Below are positions 56,806-64,000 of a stretch of DNA of 64,000 nucleotides, one piece after another. Source of the DNA: Colocasia esculenta (lineage: Eukaryota > Streptophyta > Magnoliopsida > Alismatales > Araceae); assembly GCA_014218235.1 (NCBI GenBank), contig CM024761.1, positions 93,803,648-93,867,647 on the forward strand, given 5' to 3'. The translations under genes and the position numbers were made by a program. Numbering within the stretch: position 1 is the first letter of the stretch; the number at the start of each line of letters is the position of its first letter. Below the pieces are notes generated by a model that ran no database searches, was not told where the DNA came from, and saw nothing but the letters and a program-made list of their open reading frames with translations.

Positions 56806-58198
56806 GTGAATTTGGTCCCCATATTCATAGATAGAATTTATTGTACAAGTGTGGTGTACTTAGTTGTGAATAGCACCGGATATCTTCTGCAAATTGCTTC
56901 CTTAGTTTTCCACGTGTCATCTTCTTCCAGGCATTGATTCCACCTAACTCTTACTAGTTGGATGACATTGTTCCTTAGTTGGCGCAGTTCCTGGTCCACG
57001 ATCTCAATCGGCCTCTCTTGATATGTTCTATCTTTATTGAACTCCAGAAGTTCATAGTCTATGACATGATAAAGGTCTCATACATACTTCTTCAACATGG
57101 ATATGTGGAACACATTGTGTATTCCATCAAGTTGTGGTGGTAATGCTAGATGATATTCAACTTCGCCGATTCTTTCAAAGATTTCAAAAGGCCTGACGAA
57201 CCATGGTGACAACTTGCCTTTAATGCCAAACCGCCTAATCCCACAACCTGGAGACACCATTAAGAATACATGATCACCAACCTGAAACTCCAGGTCTCTC
57301 CTTCTATTGTTTGTATATGCTTTTTGCTATTGTTGTGCCACCGCCATTCTTTCTCTAATAAGCTTTACCTTCTCTGTAGTTTCCCTTATCATCTCTAGTC
57401 CTAGCATTTTCCTTTCGCCAACTTCATACCAGCATATTGGAGATCGGCAACTCCTGCCATAGAGTGCTTCAAATGGTGCCATTTGAATGCTAGCTTGGTA
57501 GCTATTATTGTGGGCTAACTCCACAAGAGGTAAGTGTTCATGCAACTACCTCCAAAGTCTAGAACACAGGCTCTAAGCATTTCTTCAATCACCTGATTTT
57601 TTCTCTCTGTCTGACCATCAGTTGGTGGATGGAAAGCCGTGCTAAAGTTCAATTTAGATCCCAAGGAATAGTGCAATCCTTTCCAAAAGTGGGATGTAAG
57701 CCTAGGGTCTCTATCAGACACGATAGACACTGGTACTACATGTAGTCTGACTATTTCCATCACATACAATGCAGCTAGGACATGAACTGACCACTTGTTC
57801 TTTACTGATAGAAAGTGAGCGGACTTGGTTAAGCGGTCGACGATCACCCATATGCCGTCGAATCCACCTCTAGATTTAGGTAGTCCGAAAAAGAAGTCCA
57901 TCCCTATACCTTAACATTACCATGCCGGGATTTCTAGGGGTTTAAGTTTACCTGCTGATCGCAAGTGTTCCGCCTTGATCTTTTGACAGGTTAAGCATCT
58001 GGCGACATATTCTGCCACCTCCCACTTCATATTAGGCCACTAGAAACTTCTTTTCAGATCCTGATACATTTTAGTAGTTCCAGGATGAATGATATACCTG
58101 GTCTTATGAGCCTCATCCAAAATCATCTTATTTTTCTGCGCATGGTTGGGTACACAGACTCGATCTCGGAACAACAGTCTTCCATCTTCAGTTCAAGA
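56806..58198 (-). pseudogene. Element G integrase and chromodomain (broken)
   Basis: The minus strand, starting at the cut with F, has HHCC zinc-binding residues (HKTRYIIHPGTTKMYQDL, CLTCQKIKAEH). The core follows with MDFFFGLPKSRGGFDGIWVI, VDRLTKSAHFL, VSIVSDRDPRL and HPPTDGQTERKNQVIEEM, so the D, D, E triad is visible. Then GIKGKLSPWFVRPFEIF, NVFHISMLKKYV and a chromodomain-like tail (IEIVDQELRQLRNNVIQLVR). TAA, TAG and frame changes (near 57900, 57540 and 57080) break it. RT and gag are beyond the inserted element or outside the window. Confidence 0.9.
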
Positions 58199-59904
58199 TG
58201 TTAGAATCAGATTTTCGGTAATGACAAATCTTGAAGGGGGGGTTGAATAGATTTGCAATGAAAACTTAAGCAATTTAAAATTTACTTCAAAATAAAGAAT
58301 CTACTGAATTAAAACCCCTCTGATCTGATGTAATGTGTGTTATCAAGATGTGAGAAACACTTTATCAAACAGTGTAAGTGTCAATATGTGCTTAACGTGT
58401 GAGAACAAATTAATTAGTGTGTAGGCAAAATCCCTATACATGCATCTAGCGCAATACAATGCAAACCACAAATCAAACCACAGTGCACAAGGGATTTTTA
58501 GGTGGTTCAGAGATCAAATCCAGTGACTCCTACATCCACCCCTCACACAGTGAGGCACACACTACGCAAAAAACTGAGTACAACACACACACGAGTACTC
58601 AGGCTCAGTCCACACACACACAAGCTAGAAGAACCACTCTATAGAGATCAAACCCTCTAGCTAAGGCATGATCTCACACACATGAACACAGTGACAAATA
58701 CTTGGTCTGCACTGCACATCCACAACACACAATTCAGATCGGTGCACAAACCAGCACAGATCGCATCACACACACTATGATCTCTACCAACACTTGTACA
58801 GATCAGAAAACAACATCCACATAGAATCCACGTACAAATCTTAGTTCAGTACACACATAAACAAATCTGAAATGAATTAAGTTGAGAAAAGGCGTGAGTG
58901 ACGAAAGACATATCCCTTCAAATGTTGATCTAATCACCATAATCACAGATCCACAATGTTTCTTCCTCAATTCTGCTACTGCTCCCCTTCTTCTTCTTCT
59001 TGATCGGTACTGCTCTGCTTCATGAGCTTCTGGATTGCGATTTCTTCTTCTTCTACTATTGCACTTCTTCCAGATCTACTCCTTCTTGAGCACACCCTTC
59101 TTTCTCCAGTGCTTGGCCTTGATTCCCACGTCCTCTATGTTGAAAGGCTAGTCTACAACTTTTGAAGATTGAGAAAGGCACTGGAGAGACCCTCTTTTGC
59201 CGCCAAAAGCTTTTTTGAGAATTGTATAGGCTGGCTTCTCTTTGGGGTACGAGGATCATGGGTATTTATAGCCCTATATGTCCATGAGGTGCCTTGGGGT
59301 GCATGGGCACTAAAATCTAGGTCAAATCCCTTGATTCCTAAGCAGCCATGTGTCCAGAAAAATTCCCGTTTTGAGCTTTAGTCGAAGTGTGTCGGTACAT
59401 AGGCAGACTGTGTCGACACCACTAGCTACTTCTTTAGAACAGACTCTGGGAGGGACATTGAGTGTCGACACAGAGGCAAACTGTGTCGACACACAGACAA
59501 ACTTTGTCGACACCACTGGCAGTCTGTGTCGACACACAGGCAGACTGTGTCGACACCACTATGACAAAGTTATGTAAACCTAAAAAATGAAGTGTGAACC
59601 ATCATAACATGTCATTATCATCAAATCATGAAATATTAAGTATTAAAAAATGTTGTTCACTCATCATTGTAATATGTACAATGTGTCATCATCAAGATCA
59701 AATCAAAATCAAAGTATAAGTGTTTGGACATCATACACAAGCAAATGTTGTAGTCATCATTAATCACAAATGTCATCATCAAAACACAATATGTTTGAAG
59801 TTGTGTGCTTAACATCATTGACCAGAATTATGTCATCATCAAAAATAGAATAAAGCAATGATCAAGTCAGTGAGTATGGTTGTTTAAATAACCATTACTC
59901 AACA
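58199..59904 (-). repeat. Element F 3' LTR (Sirevirus-like)
   Basis: 1706 bp, minus orientation, from TGTTGAGTAATGG (right end) to CTGATTCTAACA (left end). It carries a conserved TATA block (59263-59271 reversed) and GTGTCGACAC palindromes at 59390-59560, and its layout matches the Sire-1 LTR. It sits in the integrase of G. CAAGA at 58194-58198 is the candidate target duplication, but the other end is outside the window. Confidence 0.9.
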
Positions 59905-59919
59905 TTCTCCCCCTTTTTG
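59905..59919 (-). promoter_or_regulatory. Element F polypurine tract
   Basis: Minus-strand AAAAAGGGGGAGAA abuts the LTR at 59904. More GGGGGAG-type tracts follow rightwards at about 59946, 60187, 60236, 61350, 61720 and 62110. Confidence 0.9.
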
Positions 59920-61923
59920 ATGATGACAAAATATACATTCATATTTCTCCCCCTTTTTTGACAACATCAAAAGATGAAGAGAAACATATAAATGTCAAGA
60001 AAGCACAATGGTTATGTACAACATTTGTTGGGATGAATAATCATGAAGTTTGCAATCATGGACAACAAGGATAGCATTAATTGTCTTCATTCAAAAATTG
60101 CAATGATTACAGAAGCTTGCCGTTGCAATCATATTGTTCCCCTCAAATTCTCTTCTTCTTTTTTTATAACAAAAAATGACTCTATCTCCCCCTTAATCAA
60201 CAACAAGTATAGTCACCCCATTTTGTATAATACTCTCCCCCTATGATGGTGTCAATGAAATGAGTAGGAAAAAAATGATACCAAAAACATCAATGGATGG
60301 AGATCAAAGTATGACTGACATGTAAGCAAGAGGTGGAATTGAGAGATGAATGATCAGAAATGATCAGAATAAATAAGATCTTTGATATTAAAATATGAGA
60401 GAAAAATTATTGTGTATTTAGATTGTGCAACAATGTTTAATAACAAAGACACATTCAATCACAACATATGTCAAAATTTTAATAACCTGAATGCATTTAA
60501 AAGGATGAAGCAAATGTGATGAAAGTGACCTATATGAGTTGACAAAAGTGTTTATCACATGAGTTTAGTAGCTAAATATTTAACACAATGTAGAATAATA
60601 ACTCTAAACCCAATTAACATGAACTTCATCTAGGTCAATGTACATGCTGTTCTTTTTCTGCTTTTTATATTTTTCTTTCATTTTGAGAGAGAATACAAAA
60701 GTAAATTGGTCAAATCACACCTTTCAGTGCAAGATGTCACATTTACCCAATGCAAGACCTCCTGATTACTTAGTGGTTTAACCTTCATTACCTTATACAG
60801 AGTTGAAACAATTGTTTGTCACCTTTTGACGCGAGCCAAAACACTTGATTAGGTGAAATGAACCCGGTTACTTAGTGATAAAGTGAAGTTTTCATTGCTC
60901 TGTTTGTATCTCTCTATTTTTTTGAACACTTTCTGTTTGAAAATTTTAAGAACAGAATTAGATTAATTAGAGTAGACATGATCATGAGTGTAGAGAGATA
61001 AGTCTTAACATGTGTTATGGATAATACTTTAAAACATACACATGCTAAACACTAAAGCTACTCATGTCCCTACAAGTGTTTTGCAACTAAGTTTAAATGA
61101 GTTCAGCATAAAAACTTGGTATAACCTTGTTCTTAGATTGTATCTTTAAGACTAAACTGAGTGCACAATTATTTTAGTCTTTATGTATAAAATCTCTCAT
61201 ATAGGAATATCATAAAGACTCATTATCCTGATGCAAGACTTGAATAAAAGGTATGAAATGTCAAGAAGAGTGAATCAGGAAATAAATGGAAATTGATTTT
61301 CAAGCATGAGTTTGAGTGGATGCTATCATGATTATTTATGAAAGAATCAGCTCCCCCTGAATATGTGAAGATTTCAAAAAGATAGATGATGATGTGTCAA
61401 CACAAAATCCTTAGTGTGTCGACACAGGAACAAGAATTCTTAAGAATAGAGCAGTAGTGAACAACTAGTGTCGACACATGAGCAACTATGTGTCGACTTG
61501 ATCATGATAAAAAGTAACTGGTGTCAACAGAAGAGAAGATGTGTGTCAACCTGAGCATGATCAAAGTCATTTTTATGGGTTTTCCAATGGTTTAACAAAA
61601 GTTGACTTTTATTAAGCAGCTTTGCAAGAACATTTGTCAACAAACTGAATGTGAGTTGTTGATAAATCATATATGAAAGAATATTTCTCCAGCATTTCAC
61701 TCAAAGATTCTTTTGACTCACTCCCCCATAAGATATGCATGATATGAAATGATCATTTAAGCAATTTAGATATGTTCATTCCAAGACGTTTGCACGGAAA
61801 GAATATGAACATGATCAAGCATACATCAACATACAATTTATGGAAAGAGAGAAGTTTTTCAAAGACTTAAAATAAAGTTTTTGAGATTTTTCATTTTGCT
61901 TGATGACCTTTATGTAGGGAAAG

Positions 61924-62026
61924 ACTATTGATACTTGGCGGAGAATTTTTCTCACGCATGATGATAGTTTCCAGACAAGCCTAACTTATCCTTTCACATT
62001 TCACCATTTGATATACCACATAGTCA
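61924..62026 (-). repeat. 103-bp cloverleaf-like module, F copy a
   Basis: Outer arms GACTATGTGGTA and TATCAATAGTC pair on the minus strand. Inner GATAAG-TTAGG-CTTGTC (one wobble), TCAT-CATGC-GTGA and GAGAA-AAA-TTCTC. Counterpart of Sire-1 copy 3. Confidence 0.8.
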
Positions 62027-62192
62027 CTGTAAAAAGTCAATTATTCTTTAGTTTTAGCATGAAATTCATTGCATTTTCAAGAATATTTTTGCACTTTTTC
62101 AAATTTTCTCCCCCTTAATTTGTACATGGAATGAAAAAGCTAGCAAGCAATTCATACATGACTATGCACACAATTAACTTTTAGTATAACAT

Positions 62193-62295
62193 GACTTCTG
62201 GTACTTGGCGGAGTATTTTACTCACGCATAATGATAGCTTCCAAACAAGCATAACTTAATTTTCTACATGTCATCATTTGATATACCAAAAAGTC
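62193..62295 (-). repeat. 103-bp cloverleaf-like module, F copy b
   Basis: Outer arms GACTTTTTGGTA and TACCAGAAGTC pair with minor imperfection. Inner GAGTA-AAA-TACTC is perfect; the ATTAAG-TTATG-CTTGTT arm has decayed. Counterpart of Sire-1 copy 2. Confidence 0.75.
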
Positions 62296-62912
62296 AAAGC
62301 AGTTGATATGAACACAGAATTATGGGCATAGTTAAGCAAGCATGATAATACAAACATGATTCCAATTTTATGACACAAAGTTATTTTTCGGAGTAACATC
62401 AAAACACACTCTTCATTGTTCAGATAAGACTCTAAGAATTTTCTTTAACTTAAGCAGCTCAATCTGGAAATAATATGAGGTTTTACCTGAACAGTCTTCA
62501 TTTTGATTTTACCTATGGTTTCCATTTTTTCTTGCTTTGCATAGCCGTTGTCTTGATTTTAGATGGAAAATGTATGGCTCATCAACTTGCTAATCAAGCT
62601 GGCCTTGGGACCCATACCTACTTGGGTCCTGCAATGGAGCAAGAGTTAGATTGCAGCAATAAACTTTTTGAATCCAAGAGAATTTTCTTTTTGGTATAGA
62701 TGCACTTTTGTCATTAATAGAACTATGAGCAACATTAGTTCTATAACACAATTATTCTTTGTTTAATGCACCTATGTTTTTCATGAAATGTTCAATTTAT
62801 GTTCACATGGAGTTTCTGAGCTTTTTCAACAAAATCATGATTCTTAGTTACATGAAACTTTTGCAATTAATTCAAACATAATTATGCACACATTTAGCTT
62901 TAAGCAAGGAGT

Positions 62913-63015
62913 GACTCTTGGTACTCGGCGGAGAAGTTTTCTCACACATAGTGATAGTTTCCAAACAAGCATGACTTGTCCTTACACATTTCACCATTTT
63001 ATATACCAACAGATC
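62913..63015 (-). repeat. 103-bp cloverleaf-like module, F copy c
   Basis: Inner arms GACAAG-TCATG-CTTGTT (one wobble), TCAC-TATGT-GTGA and GAGAA-AAC-TTCTC pair. The outer TTGGTA/TACCAA core is kept but its flank is imperfect. Counterpart of Sire-1 copy 1. Confidence 0.75.
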
Positions 63016-63316
63016 TATATATATAACTCATAATGATTTCATTTTAGCATTCAATTTCAATCAACAAGTAGTTTATTCAAGAGATCTTTATCAACATGAT
63101 GTTTTTATTTAGCAGGGAATCTCTCAGAAGTATTTACCTGGTGAAATTTTCATTTTCTTTCATTCTCTCTACTTACTTTCCTTCTAGCCTTAGTCATGAA
63201 GCCTTCATCTTGAAATTGACTACAAGGATCCCTGCATCTAGCATTCAAGCAGCACATTTCAGAACCCAAACTTGTTTGGGTCCTAAGGATCTTCCATGAA
63301 TCTGCAACAACAATTT

Positions 63317-64000
63317 TTAAATCCAAAAGGATTTTATATTGGGTGCATTTTTCTGAAGACTAGAAACAGTAGAATCTTGGTTTCTAATCTTAGAGTTATT
63401 GGTATAGAATGCACCACTGACATAATTAACAATTTGTTTTCTATTTTTTAGATTTTTATCATTGAGATTTTTAATATGAAATTCAGAAGAGATCTTTTGT
63501 GCAACAGTTCTATTTTCATGTACATGGAATTTCTGAGTGTGCTCAGCATGAACGTGATCTTTATTCTTATGTACATTAACATGAAACAAGGGAGCATGCA
63601 CATGATTATCAATTCTATGCCACATTCCCTAGAAATATGCCCAAATTATGACAAGTGAAGCATTGGACTGGTTTGGCATATTTATAGAAATGTTGATCTC
63701 TATTCCAACAAAATTTGGCTAAATGACTAGGTTTATTACAGTTAAAGAAAATGAGATCATTTCTTACGTAATACTTACCTTGGCATGTTTGCATTTGCTG
63801 GAATCTCCATTTCTTGTGAGGAGGCTTACCATGAGGAGAAGAAGGTACGTTTTGGTGGCTCTTGACATGATGTGAATATTGAACTTTCTTTGAAGCTGTC
63901 CTGACTTGTGACGAAGGTAAAGGAATCCTGTACAATGGTTTTTGTTTTTCTGTTTTCATTTTCTGGTTTCTCACAGAAATAAGATTCTTCTTCTTAGCAG
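63317..64000 (-). pseudogene. Element F gag C-terminus (partial, runs off window)
   Basis: The minus strand has a CCHC knuckle CFNCNKPSHLAKFCW near 63705-63750, then CFTCHNLG, where the frame is lost as in Sire-1. The next frame continues WHRIDNHVHAPLFHVNVHKN and YVSGAFYTNNSKIRNQD to a stop at about 63317. It is the same protein as Sire-1 gag, from the second knuckle to the linker. The N-terminal and coiled-coil parts lie outside the window. Confidence 0.85.

Larger units (their letters stand above)
59920..63316 (-). other. Element F non-coding region in place of pol
   Basis: No enzyme domain is seen. In the same order as Sire-1 it carries three 103-bp modules, the paired ACTGAGTAA-type motifs (60720-60780 and 60827-60878), purine tracts and a decayed GPK-VWVP linker near 62610. 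A short cluster of GTGTCGACAC motifs at 61390-61556 has no counterpart in Sire-1's interior. Confidence 0.75.

Overview
This is plant nuclear DNA made almost entirely of nested, decayed LTR retrotransposons, plus one end of a CACTA DNA transposon. The evidence for a plant is Ty3/gypsy chromovirus pol with a chromodomain, Sirevirus-type Ty1/copia elements with gag coiled coils and an env-like region, primer sites matching plant initiator tRNA-Met, and nonsense changes dominated by CAG to TAG. I see no intact host gene, rRNA, tRNA or CRISPR array. A repeat-rich angiosperm, probably a eudicot, fits; the species cannot be told.

Layout. 1-660: GA-rich sequence with no supported gene. 687-3640: minus-strand gypsy LTR material. 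3645-4943: 178-bp tandem repeats and the 3' end of a CACTA transposon, inserted into the RT of a minus-strand gypsy element D (4946-7692, whose 5' LTR starts at 7694). D's LTR is split by a complete Sirevirus-like element Sire-1 (LTRs 7760-9560 and 15492-17300, 5-bp target duplication CTACA). Sire-1 carries gag but no pol. D's LTR resumes at 17301-17760 and is cut by gypsy element E (LTR 17761-20744, gag-pro-RT to about 23532). E is joined abruptly to the 3' half of a second Sirevirus, Sire-2 (RNase H, env-like region, 3' LTR 28190-29974). 29975-31270 holds palindrome-rich repeat sequence.

31271-53377 is a nested stack. A minus-strand copia RT fragment H is split by gypsy element A (31542-53125, duplication TTTGG). 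A holds a minus-strand tandem array of a sister family: partial gag C, LTR, complete internal region B, LTR. B's right LTR is split by a 3.6-kb solo LTR (44305-47938, duplication ACACG). A's pol resumes at 48303. 53378-58198: minus-strand gypsy element G (3' LTR plus integrase), interrupted by Sirevirus F (58199 to the window end), a relative of Sire-1 that also runs from gag to its 3' LTR without pol.

Most notable signal: Sire-1 and F carry, between gag and the 3' LTR, seven copies in all of a diverged module of exactly 103 bp. Its closing stem and internal hairpins are kept by compensatory changes, which looks like a conserved RNA fold in a gag-only, pol-less retrotransposon family. The Sire-1 LTR also has an array of hairpins with near-constant loops and covarying stems.
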